Part shown: positions 1 through 6,901 of the stretch, in pieces
How the letters are laid out: every line of letters starts with the position of its first letter
How positions within the stretch are numbered: the stretch's first letter is position 1
NCBI GenBank assembly: GCA_964568355.1
Contig: CAZMRK010000360.1
Location: forward strand, 1-19,698
From: JAJPJX01 sp964568355
Lineage (GTDB): Bacteria > Acidobacteriota > Terriglobia > Bryobacterales > Bryobacteraceae
Direction: 5' to 3'
DNA: 19,698 nt
The notes under the pieces: generated by a model
Databases searched by the model: none
What the model saw: the letters and a program-made list of their open reading frames with translations, nothing else
Told to the model about the DNA's origin: nothing
Program-made: the position numbers and the translations under genes

Positions 1-1107
1 GGGGAAGGAATTGACGATCGAGGAGATGCCGTAGGCTCCGGCGAAGCCGGCCAGACCGCTGGCGACGGCCAGCAGGATGCCTTCCACCAGAAAATCCGCG
101 AGGATGCGGCGGCGCGTGGCGCCGACGGCTTTGCGCAGGCCAATTTCGCGGGTCCGCTCGGTGACCGAGACCAGCATGATGTTCATGACGCCGACTCCAC
201 CGAGGGTCAGGGTGACCACGGCGATGGTGCCGAGGAAGAAGGTCATGGAGACGAAGATCCCGTCGACCAGTTCGGCGTTTTCCACGGTGTCCCAAATGTA
301 GACCGCGCCCTTGTCGTCGGGATCGAAGTGATGATTGCGGCCGAGGACGCGCAGCACCTGGCTGCGGGTTACTTTCCAATCGGCGAGCGAGCGCGGGACA
401 TAGATGATGTTGTTGACGATGCCGGGCCGGAAGTTTTCGTCTTTGGGCGGCAGGTCGCGGACCATGGTGTTGTAGGGGATGTAGATTTTGTCGCTATCGA
501 GGCCGTTGTAGCTGCTGTTCTGGGTTTTGGCCGGCATGAGGCCGATGATGCGGAAGGGCAGACCATTGATGGCCAGGGACGTGCCGAGCACCTGGGAGCG
601 CTGGCCGAAGAGCTGCTTGCGCACGTTGTCGCCGAGGATGCAGACGCGGAGGGCGTCGGTTTCATCCTGCTGCCGGAGGAAGCGGCCTTCGCCGATGGGA
701 ATGGTGCGGATTTGGGCGTAGTCGGGTTCGACGCCGTTGACGGTGAAGGAACCGCTATTGAAGGGGCTGACGGCATGGGCCTGGTTCTGCAATTCGCCGA
801 TGACGCGGAGGACGCGGTAGCACTCGGCGCGGATATCGCGAATGTCGTCGTAGTCCAGGCGGATGCGGCGGCCGGCCCGCTGGCCCCCCACCTGTTTTTC
901 CGTGCGGCCGGAGAAGAGCAGCACCATGTTCTCCCCGAGCTGCTTCATATTGTTGTGCTGGCCTTCTTTGAAGCCGTCGCCCATGGCCACGATCAATACG
1001 ATGGAGGCCACACCCCAGGCGATTCCCGCCATGGTCAGCAGGCTGCGGAGCTTGTTGCGCAGCAGGCTGGTGACGACATCCCCCAGCAATTCGGAGAAAT
1101 AGGTCAT
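1..1107 (-). CDS. MacB/FtsX-type ABC transporter permease (partial, 3' end outside window)
   Basis: Translating the minus strand from the ATG at 1107-1105 gives 369 codons open to the left edge, so the C-terminus is missing. The N-terminus has a cytoplasmic start (MTYFSELLGDVVTSLLRNKL), then TM1 (about residues 22-42, AGIAWGVASIVLIVAMG). A periplasmic MacB-PCD-like domain follows up to about residue 275. TM2 then carries the family hallmark GGVGVMNIMLVSVTERTREIG and GLRKAVGA, and a third TM begins near the edge. This is the permease half of a MacB/LolCDE-like tripartite transporter that works mechanically on periplasmic substrates or efflux. No ATPase domain is fused at the N-terminus, unlike E. 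coli MacB, so a separate ATP-binding gene is expected, probably further downstream. The gene starts 13 bp after the adaptor stop codon, so the two are surely cotranscribed. Substrate cannot be told. Confidence 0.93.
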   Translation of the reverse strand, partial: MTYFSELLGDVVTSLLRNKLRSLLTMAGIAWGVASIVLIVAMGDGFKEGQHNNMKQLGENMVLLFSGRTEKQVGGQRAGRRIRLDYDDIRDIRAECYRVLRVIGELQNQAHAVSPFNSGSFTVNGVEPDYAQIRTIPIGEGRFLRQQDETDALRVCILGDNVRKQLFGQRSQVLGTSLAINGLPFRIIGLMPAKTQNSSYNGLDSDKIYIPYNTMVRDLPPKDENFRPGIVNNIIYVPRSLADWKVTRSQVLRVLGRNHHFDPDDKGAVYIWDTVENAELVDGIFVSMTFFLGTIAVVTLTLGGVGVMNIMLVSVTERTREIGLRKAVGATRRRILADFLVEGILLAVASGLAGFAGAYGISSIVNSFP

Positions 1108-1120
1108 AGGACGCCCGAGG

Positions 1121-2326
1121 CTATTGCAGAATGACCTGCTGGTCCTCCGCCAGGCCCTTGCGGATTTCGATCTTGGAGCCGTTGCTGATGCCGGTCACGA
1201 CCGCCACGCGGCGCTTGCCGGATTCCTGGGTGGGATCGGGGACCTCGACGGCGGTGGACTTGTCGCGGGTATAGAGGATGGCGCCTTCCGGAATGGTCAG
1301 GACGTTCTTGTGCTCTTCGAGGAGAATCTCGGCGTTAGCGGTCATCTGGGCGCGCAGTTTGCGAGATTCGTTGGAAATCGAAACACGCACTTCGAACGTA
1401 GTGACGTTGTCTTTTTCAACACCCATGGGCGAAAGTTTCGTCACCTTGCCCATGAATTTTTGATCGCGATAGGATTCCACGCTGATGCGTGCCGGCTGGC
1501 CGAGGTAGACCTTGCCGATGTCGCTCTCATCGACCTTCCCTTTGACGTAGACCTCGGAGAGGTCGCCCAGGGTCATGATGAGGGTGGCTCCGGAGCCCAT
1601 GGTGAGGATGGAGGAGACGGCGTCGCCGACTTCGCGATCGCGGGAAAGGACCACGCCATCGATCGGGGAGATGATGGTCGCGTTGCGGACGTCTTCTTCG
1701 GTGCGGGCCAGGACGGCTCGGGTCTGATCGCGATTGGCCTCGGCTTTGGCGATGGCGGCGCGAGCCACGCCCATGTTGACGGCGGCGGACTGCTGGCGAT
1801 TGAGCGCCATCTCGTAGTTCTTTTCCATTTCGTCGCGGGCGTTCTGGGCGATCAGCTTGTCTTCAAACATGCGGCGGGCGCGCTCCATATCCCGTTTCAG
1901 GAAGGGCAGATCGGGGCCGGCAGCCTCCACCTTGTAGCGCTCATACTCGGCGCGTGCGCTTTTCACCGTGGCTTCGGCGACGGCCAGGGCGGCCTGAGCT
2001 TCGCGCAGGCGAGGCAGGAGGTCGTTCTGATCCAATTCGCAGATGACCTGGCCGCGGCGAATGGTATCGCCGACGTTGACGGGCAGTTTCAGGATGATGC
2101 CGCTGGCTTTGGACTTGATTTCGACCTTGGTGGTGGGCTCGATCTTCCCGGTAGCGACGACCGAACGCGCCAGATCCATGCGCTGCGCTTTGACGAGTTT
2201 CTCCGCATCAATCTTGGGAGACCCGCGGCCGATCGCTTTCTTGGAAAACAGGGCTGCTCCGGCGAGCAGCGGCAGCACGAGGCAGATCACCCAAACGATC
2301 CGGCGCTTTTTCCGACCATTGGCCAT
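1121..2326 (-). CDS. MacA-like efflux periplasmic adaptor (membrane fusion protein)
   Basis: The 401-aa protein has a basic N-terminus (MANGRKKRR) and one membrane anchor at about residues 10-27. A biotinyl-lipoyl-like segment at about 65-103 contains VGDTIRRGQVICELDQNDL. A long alpha-helical hairpin rich in Ala/Glu/Arg spans about 104-215, then the second lipoyl half (ATIISPIDGVVLSRDREVGD) and beta-barrel domains (VYVKGKVDESDIGKVYLGQPARI) follow. That order is the HlyD/RND/MacA membrane-fusion architecture, linking an inner-membrane transporter to an outer-membrane channel. It is immediately followed by the MacB-type permease. The ATG at 2326 has a weak upstream AGG about 9 nt away. A strong terminator at 2380-2419 separates it from the gene upstream, so it probably has its own promoter in 2327-2379, but I cannot define the boxes. 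Confidence 0.93.
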   Translation of the reverse strand: MANGRKKRRIVWVICLVLPLLAGAALFSKKAIGRGSPKIDAEKLVKAQRMDLARSVVATGKIEPTTKVEIKSKASGIILKLPVNVGDTIRRGQVICELDQNDLLPRLREAQAALAVAEATVKSARAEYERYKVEAAGPDLPFLKRDMERARRMFEDKLIAQNARDEMEKNYEMALNRQQSAAVNMGVARAAIAKAEANRDQTRAVLARTEEDVRNATIISPIDGVVLSRDREVGDAVSSILTMGSGATLIMTLGDLSEVYVKGKVDESDIGKVYLGQPARISVESYRDQKFMGKVTKLSPMGVEKDNVTTFEVRVSISNESRKLRAQMTANAEILLEEHKNVLTIPEGAILYTRDKSTAVEVPDPTQESGKRRVAVVTGISNGSKIEIRKGLAEDQQVILQ

Positions 2327-2379
2327 ATATACTTACCTAACTAGTGAAATACGAAGGCGACGGCGAAATGTTCCGCGCG

Positions 2380-2419
2380 AAAAACGAAAGCGGCGCGCAT
2401 CGCGAGGAATGCGCGCCGC
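2380..2419 (-). terminator. Rho-independent terminator of the small secreted protein gene
   Basis: An 11-bp perfect stem lies at 2390-2400 and 2409-2419 (arm GCGGCGCGCAT on the plus strand) with an 8-nt loop. On the minus strand it is followed by TTTCGTTTTT, a U-rich tract. It starts about 25 nt past the stop codon at 2445 and lies before the adaptor gene, so it ends the upstream transcript. Confidence 0.85.
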
Positions 2420-2444
2420 CGGGGATTACGAGCAGTAGAAAGAT

Positions 2445-2762
2445 TTACGGATTGAAGACGAGCTTGGTGCTGGTGCCGCCCAGGCGGATCTCCTGAATGG
2501 CGTACTTGCCGTCCGCGTCGGCATATCGCACAACGGTGCTGGCGAACTTCTTGTCGCTATTTTCCACCTTCACCGTGGCTTCCACGGACTGCTTTCCCTT
2601 CACCAGGGTCACCTTGGTATCGTTCAGCTCGAGGCGGTAGTCACCGGCCTTGAGTTCCGTGCCCGAGACTACGCCGGGTTGGAACAACGTGACACGATAG
2701 GTAGCGGCGTTCGCGGTGAAAGCGGTCAATACCGCGAACACAACCAGAAGTTTACGAATCAT
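2445..2762 (-). CDS. Small exported protein of unknown function
   Basis: The 105-aa product begins MIRKLLVVFAVLTAFTANA, a classic Sec signal peptide with an ANA-AT type I cleavage site after about residue 19. The mature part is about 86 residues, mostly short beta-strand-like segments with many Lys, Thr and Val (ATYRVTLFQPGVVSGTELKAG, then KVTLVKGKQSVEATVKVE). It has no cysteine, TM segment or catalytic motif. A strong AGGAG site sits 5 nt before the ATG, and the gene has a private promoter and terminator, so it is monocistronic. I do not recognise a named family. A small periplasmic beta-sandwich is the best description. Expression could be high given the clean signals. Confidence 0.88.
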   Translation of the reverse strand: MIRKLLVVFAVLTAFTANAATYRVTLFQPGVVSGTELKAGDYRLELNDTKVTLVKGKQSVEATVKVENSDKKFASTVVRYADADGKYAIQEIRLGGTSTKLVFNP

Positions 2763-2799
2763 GGGATCTCCTGAACCGGTAAGTTCATTTCTCGTACTG

Positions 2800-2817
2800 G
2801 TGAGCTGGTAAGCTCAC
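2800..2817 (-). promoter_or_regulatory. 5'-leader hairpin
   Basis: GTGAGCT (2800-2806) and AGCTCAC (2811-2817) form a perfect 7-bp stem with a 4-nt loop. It falls exactly where the predicted minus-strand transcript starts, so the small exported protein's mRNA would begin with a hairpin. It may protect the 5' end or act as part of an operator. This is inference from position. Confidence 0.5.
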
Positions 2818-2823
2818 GCCTCG

Positions 2824-2853
2824 ATATTAACACCACTAATGAGTGGTTGTCTA
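2824..2853 (-). promoter_or_regulatory. Candidate sigma70 promoter with palindrome in the spacer
   Basis: Read on the minus strand, TAGACA (2853-2848) and TAATAT (2829-2824) are separated by 18 bp. The spacer contains a perfect inverted repeat ACCACT-N4-AGTGGT (2832-2847), which would suit an operator. The predicted start near 2817 gives a 55-nt leader for the small exported protein. The -10 box is only a moderate match. Confidence 0.5.
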
Positions 2854-2910
2854 TGCTGCCGCACGGTTTTCTGCGGTGATGTCCTGATAGGACGTAGAAT
2901 AGTCGGAGGA

Positions 2911-5112
2911 ATGGCCACGGAGAACGGGGGGAACGCCTCAAAAGTTGTCGTAGCGACAACGGTTGCACTTTCATTTATCTCGTTCTGGCGTGGAGCCGCC
3001 ATCGTTCTCAGCGACCTGGCCTCCTCGGCGTTTTACGCCGGCGGCATCGCGGAGCAGGCCATCGGGGCCAGCGCCCCATGGTTCATCCTGGCGGTGATGC
3101 TGTTCAGCTTCGCGGTGCGCTCCGTATACATGGAAAGCTGCGGGATGTTCGTGCGCGGCGGTGTGTACGTGGTGGTGCGGGACTCGATGGGGCCGTTTCT
3201 GGCGCGGATTTCGGTCTCGTCGCTGATTTTCGATTACATCCTCACCGGGCCGATCAGCGTGGTCAGCGCGGGCCAATACCTGGGCCGGTTATTGAACGAG
3301 ATTGCGGCGCTGCTGCACATGGGTACGGTGGTGCCGCCGAGCGCCTTCGCCGCGTGCTTCGGGGTGCTGGTGACGGTGTACTTCTGGTGGAGCAACATCA
3401 AAGGCATTCATGAATCGAGCGGGAAGGCGCTGCGCATCATGCAGGTAACCACGGTGATGGTAGTGGCCTTCCTGATCTGGTGCCCGCTGACGATGTTGAT
3501 CCGGGGCCACATCTATGTCCCACCGGCGCCGGTGGCGGCCAATTTACAGTTCAGCCGCGAGGCGCTGGGGTGGTTCGAGGGCACCTTCTGGCCGCAGATC
3601 AGGGCGGTGGCGATCATCATCGCCTTCGGCCACGCGCTGCTTTCGATGAGCGGATTCGAAACGCTGGCGCAGGTCTATCGCGAGATTGCTTCTCCGAAGC
3701 TCAAGAACCTGCGCCGCGCGGGCAACCTGGTCTGCCTCTACGCCCTGGTCAGTACAGGCGTCATCACGGTGTTCGCGGGCATGATTATTCCGTCCGAACG
3801 GATTCGGACCGAGTATGCCGAGAATCTGTTGGGCGGGCTGGCGATGAACCTGGCCGGGCCTCCGCTACTGCTGTTGACGTTCCACGTCTTTGTGGTGATG
3901 GTGGGCGTGCTGATCCTTTCCGGCGCAGTGAACACGTCCATCATCGGCGCCAACGGGGTATTGAACCGGGTAGCGGAAGACGGCGTGCTGCTGGACTGGT
4001 TCCGCAAGCCGCAAAAGCGCTACGGCACGACTTACCGGATGATCAACATGGTGGCCATCCTGCAGCTTGCCACCATCATCCTGAGCGGCGGAAACGTGTA
4101 CGTGCTGGGTGAGGCGTACGCCTTCGGCGTGGTGTGGAGCTTCTTCATGAAATCCCTGGGCGTGCTGGTGTTGCGATACCGGCGCCACGACCAGGAATAC
4201 AAGACGCCGCTGAATTTTCAGATCGGCGGCGTGGAGATACCGCTGGGACTGATCGGCACGACGCTGGTCCTGTTCCTGGTGGCGATCGCCAACCTGTTTT
4301 CCAAGCAGATCGCCACGATTTACGGCGTGGGTTTTACTGTATCGCTGTTTCTGATCTTCACGATTTCCGAGCGGATCAACGCCAGGAAGATGCACGGCGA
4401 CTCAGGGCTGGAGCAGTTCAACCTGGACCTGCGTCCGGAGATCAACGCCGCGACGGTACATGCCCGTCCCGGTTGTGTGCTGGTGGCGGTGCGCGAATAC
4501 AACCGCATGGAGCACCTGCACAAGATCCTGCAAAAAACCAACGTACGCCGGCACGACATCGTAGTGATGACGGTGCGCCCGGTATCGGCGGGAGCGGGGG
4601 AGTACGATCTGGCTGAAAACCAGATTTTTGCGGACTACGAGCGGGACCTGTTCACCCACGTGGTAGCGATGGCGGAAAAGGAAGGCAAGACGGTGGACCT
4701 GCTGGTGGTGCCGGCGGTGGATCCATTTGACGCCATGGTGCAGACGGCGGCGCAACTGAAGGCGACGCGCCTGGTGACGGGTGTCTCGCCGCGCATGGAT
4801 TCCGAGGACCTGGCGCGGCAGATCGGGCTGGCTTGGGAGCGGATGCCCGAGCCGCGGCATGCCTTCTCGCTGGAAGTGATCTGTTCCGGGCGGCCTTCTT
4901 TCTATGTGAACCTGGGGCCGCATCCGCCGCGTCTTTGGCCGGAGGATCTGGACCGCGTGCACGAGTTGTGGCTGCGGCTGGCCGAGGAGTTGGGCTCGCG
5001 GCTGCATCATCGGGATGTGGTGGGGCTGGCGCTGCGGCGGCTGGAGCGGGATTTGTCGTCGAGCCGGGTGGAGGTGGTGGAGGAGTTGAAGAAGGAGATG
5101 CGGAAGTCGTAG
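2911..5112 (+). CDS. APC-superfamily permease with C-terminal USP-like cytoplasmic domain
   Basis: From the ATG at 2911 the product is 733 aa. About 12 hydrophobic segments fill residues 10-490. The first is helix-broken near SDLASSAFYAGGIAEQAIG, as in APC-fold amino-acid/polyamine transporters, and VSAGQYLGRLLNE and SMSGFETLAQVYREI resemble further conserved APC stretches. The last 240 residues are soluble and contain alternating strands and helices (CVLVAVREYN, DIVVMTVRPVS, VDLLVVPAVDPFDAMVQTA), resembling a universal-stress-protein-like fold. It ends in a charged helical tail. An earlier in-frame ATG at 2839 adds 24 Cys-rich residues, but that codon lies in the loop of a palindrome and has no ribosome site. 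The 2911 ATG is preceded by GGAGG, oddly only 1 nt away. Substrate is unknown. It is monocistronic, divergent from the exported-protein gene and convergent with the amidohydrolase gene. Confidence 0.9.
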   Translation: MATENGGNASKVVVATTVALSFISFWRGAAIVLSDLASSAFYAGGIAEQAIGASAPWFILAVMLFSFAVRSVYMESCGMFVRGGVYVVVRDSMGPFLARISVSSLIFDYILTGPISVVSAGQYLGRLLNEIAALLHMGTVVPPSAFAACFGVLVTVYFWWSNIKGIHESSGKALRIMQVTTVMVVAFLIWCPLTMLIRGHIYVPPAPVAANLQFSREALGWFEGTFWPQIRAVAIIIAFGHALLSMSGFETLAQVYREIASPKLKNLRRAGNLVCLYALVSTGVITVFAGMIIPSERIRTEYAENLLGGLAMNLAGPPLLLLTFHVFVVMVGVLILSGAVNTSIIGANGVLNRVAEDGVLLDWFRKPQKRYGTTYRMINMVAILQLATIILSGGNVYVLGEAYAFGVVWSFFMKSLGVLVLRYRRHDQEYKTPLNFQIGGVEIPLGLIGTTLVLFLVAIANLFSKQIATIYGVGFTVSLFLIFTISERINARKMHGDSGLEQFNLDLRPEINAATVHARPGCVLVAVREYNRMEHLHKILQKTNVRRHDIVVMTVRPVSAGAGEYDLAENQIFADYERDLFTHVVAMAEKEGKTVDLLVVPAVDPFDAMVQTAAQLKATRLVTGVSPRMDSEDLARQIGLAWERMPEPRHAFSLEVICSGRPSFYVNLGPHPPRLWPEDLDRVHELWLRLAEELGSRLHHRDVVGLALRRLERDLSSSRVEVVEELKKEMRKS

Positions 5113-5129
5113 GGGAGGAAGGAACCGCC

Positions 5130-5159
5130 GATGCACGCGGATGCACGCAGATGGGTGAT
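5130..5159. repeat. Three-unit 10-bp tandem repeat
   Basis: Units GATGCACGCG, GATGCACGCA and GATGGGTGAT follow each other with period 10; the third is degenerate. They sit in the convergent gap just after the permease stop. No coding role is visible. Confidence 0.7.
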
Positions 5160-5167
5160 TCGATTTT

Positions 5168-5228
5168 GTCCGCTTGCTGACGCGCGCGGTTCCGTTCCCC
5201 CACCGAACCGCGACCCAAGGGAGCGGAC
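5168..5228. repeat. Palindromic intergenic element, possible bidirectional terminator
   Basis: Outer arms GTCCGCT (5168-5174) and AGCGGAC (5222-5228) and inner arms CGCGGTTC (5185-5192) and GAACCGCG (5205-5212) form a nested inverted repeat. It lies between the convergent permease and amidohydrolase genes, where it could end both transcripts. Each half resembles sequences at 9485-9504 and 19423-19450, so it looks like a dispersed repeat family rather than a one-off terminator. Confidence 0.65.
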
Positions 5229-5245
5229 TTTGCGGGGTCAGGGAA

Positions 5246-6493
5246 CTAGCGCGGGACGTCCTGGCTTTGGTAGGATCCTAGCTTTTCCCAGTCCTGGCGG
5301 GTGAGGCCGTTCAGGTCCCAAACTACCTGGCCTTCGCGGAGGGTGAGCTCGCAGCCGAGCTTGCGCGTGCCTCGCAGCAGGGCTCCGAAGGAATCTACAA
5401 AGCCGAAGCGGCCGGTTTCCAGACGCAGCACCGCGATATCGGCGGGGGCTCCGGGGGAGAGGTGTCCGAGGTCGTCGCGCTGGATTTCCCGGGCGGGATT
5501 CCAGGTGGCGCGGAGCACCAGATCCGGAAGCGGGACGCCGATGTTGAGGATCTTCGACATGACGTTGAGCATGTCTTTCATGCCGGCATTCATGCTTTCG
5601 GTGTGGAGGTCGGTGGAGATGGAGTCCGGAAGGAAGCCGCCGCGGATGGCCGGGACGGCCTGGCGGAAGACGAAGCTGCCCCCGCCGTGGCCCACATCGA
5701 AAATGACGCCGCGCTTCCGCGCCGCGAACAGATAGGGCAGGACGCGGCCCTGGTCGTCGAGCAGGGGTGCCCGGGCGAGATAGGTGTGGGTGGAGATGTC
5801 GCCGGGGCGGAGTTTCTTCAGCACCAGATCCTGGTAGGGCCGCTCGGGGCGGAAGTCGCCGAAATCGACCATGACGGGGACGTGGGCCAGGGTGCCGGCC
5901 TCAACGGCGCGCTCGACCGGGGTCCACTCGGGACCGCGATAGTGGGCGGTCTTGATGCCCACGAGGATGCCGGGATAGCGCCGGATCATGGCGGCGGTGG
6001 CTTGGGGATCCATGTCGGCAGTGTTCTGCTCGATGGCCCCGCCCCCCTGCCCGCCGCCGACGATGTTGAGCATCGCCAGGATGCGGGTGCGCGAGTGGTC
6101 GAGGATGCGCGCCTTCTGGGCTTCAAAGTTGCGCCAGCCGGAGGTCCCCGCGTCCACCACGGTGGTTACGCCGCTGCGGAAGGTGTGGCTGTCGGCCCAG
6201 ACGTTCTGATCCTCCTTCAACGATCCGCGCAGGCCGCTCATGGTAAGGACGTGGGTGTGGATATCGACCAGGCCGGGCGTGACATAAAGACCGGAGACAT
6301 CGACCACCTTGTGCGCCTGCGCCGGCGGAATGTTGGGGGCCACGGCAGCGATCTTCCCGCTTCGGATGGCGACGTCGCGAACCGCGTCGATGTGGTTCCT
6401 GGGGTCGATCACGTGGCCGCCGCGAAGCAGGAGATCATACGACGGTTGGGCAGCCGCGCCGAACGCACAGAGCAGCAGAAACGTGTATCGCAT
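5246..6493 (-). CDS. Exported metal-dependent amidohydrolase (COG3964-like deacetylase)
   Basis: The 415-aa product starts with a short Sec signal (MRYTFLLLCAFGAAA-Q), so it likely acts in the periplasm. Amidohydrolase-superfamily marks are in order: an N-terminal strand with LLRGGHVIDPRNHIDAVRDV, GLVDIHTHV with metal ligands H79 and H81, K181 in GILVGIKTAHY as the likely carboxylated bridging lysine, H236 (STHTY), H269 (DVGHGGGSF), and catalytic D295 (STDLH). The C-terminal GAPADIAVLRLETG strand returns to the small beta domain. The family includes deacetylases of N-acetyl-D-amino acids and acetyl-(R)-mandelate, but the substrate here is not predictable. The start codon has no obvious ribosome site. 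The gene lies 30 bp downstream of the PspC-like gene and is probably the last in that operon. All metal residues are present, so it should be active. Confidence 0.9.
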   Translation of the reverse strand: MRYTFLLLCAFGAAAQPSYDLLLRGGHVIDPRNHIDAVRDVAIRSGKIAAVAPNIPPAQAHKVVDVSGLYVTPGLVDIHTHVLTMSGLRGSLKEDQNVWADSHTFRSGVTTVVDAGTSGWRNFEAQKARILDHSRTRILAMLNIVGGGQGGGAIEQNTADMDPQATAAMIRRYPGILVGIKTAHYRGPEWTPVERAVEAGTLAHVPVMVDFGDFRPERPYQDLVLKKLRPGDISTHTYLARAPLLDDQGRVLPYLFAARKRGVIFDVGHGGGSFVFRQAVPAIRGGFLPDSISTDLHTESMNAGMKDMLNVMSKILNIGVPLPDLVLRATWNPAREIQRDDLGHLSPGAPADIAVLRLETGRFGFVDSFGALLRGTRKLGCELTLREGQVVWDLNGLTRQDWEKLGSYQSQDVPR

Positions 6494-6523
6494 ACCGTGA
6501 CAGGGTATCAGGAATCCGGGCGA

Positions 6524-6850
6524 TTAACTGTTCTGGTTGACGTATTGCCCGGCGGGCTCGGCGGAGGGCCGGTCCTTGGGCATGAGAATCCAGGCGATCA
6601 GGTACGCGATCAGCCCGACTCCGCCGGAGATGGCCAGCACCAGCCAGATGATACGCACCAGGATCACATCGATGTTCATGTAGCGCGCGAATCCGGCACA
6701 GACTCCGGCGATTTTCTTATGTTCCACGTCGAGAGCCAGGCGGCGAGAGGATGGCGCAGGCCCGGCGGCCCCGGTGTTGAGCGCGCGGCCGCATTGGGAG
6801 CAAAACCGGTCCTTTTCGGTGAGTTCATTTCCGCACTTGGTGCAGAACAT
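6524..6850 (-). CDS. Zinc-ribbon plus PspC-domain membrane protein
   Basis: This 108-aa protein opens with a zinc ribbon (C3-x2-C6 and C17-x2-C20; MFCTKCGNELTEKDRFCSQC), then a Ser/Pro/Ala linker. A PspC domain at about residues 38-95 follows: RLALDVEHKKIAGVCAGFARYMNID, then a hydrophobic helix (VRIIWLVLAISGGVGLIAYLIAWILMP). PspC proteins are inner-membrane components of envelope stress responses. The zinc-ribbon/PspC fusion is a common uncharacterised form. A clear GGAGG lies 7 nt before the ATG. It sits 51 bp after the ThDP enzyme gene and 30 bp before the amidohydrolase gene. No other psp gene is in the window, so a direct stress role is only inferred. Confidence 0.92.
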   Translation of the reverse strand: MFCTKCGNELTEKDRFCSQCGRALNTGAAGPAPSSRRLALDVEHKKIAGVCAGFARYMNIDVILVRIIWLVLAISGGVGLIAYLIAWILMPKDRPSAEPAGQYVNQNS

Positions 6851-6901
6851 TTCCAGACCTCCGTCGAAAAGGGTAACGCAAAATGCGGGAGAGATGTTCC
6901 A

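Noticed and set aside
1124..2344. Plus-strand frame of 406 codons opposite the adaptor
   Set aside because: Complete MacA-like architecture on the minus strand; the plus-strand product shows no motif.
5246..6493. Mandelate-type pathway with the ThDP enzyme as benzoylformate decarboxylase
   Set aside because: COG3964-type enzymes can act on acetyl-mandelate, but the ThDP enzyme lacks the His position of benzoylformate decarboxylase, and the amidohydrolase is exported; the link is not supported.
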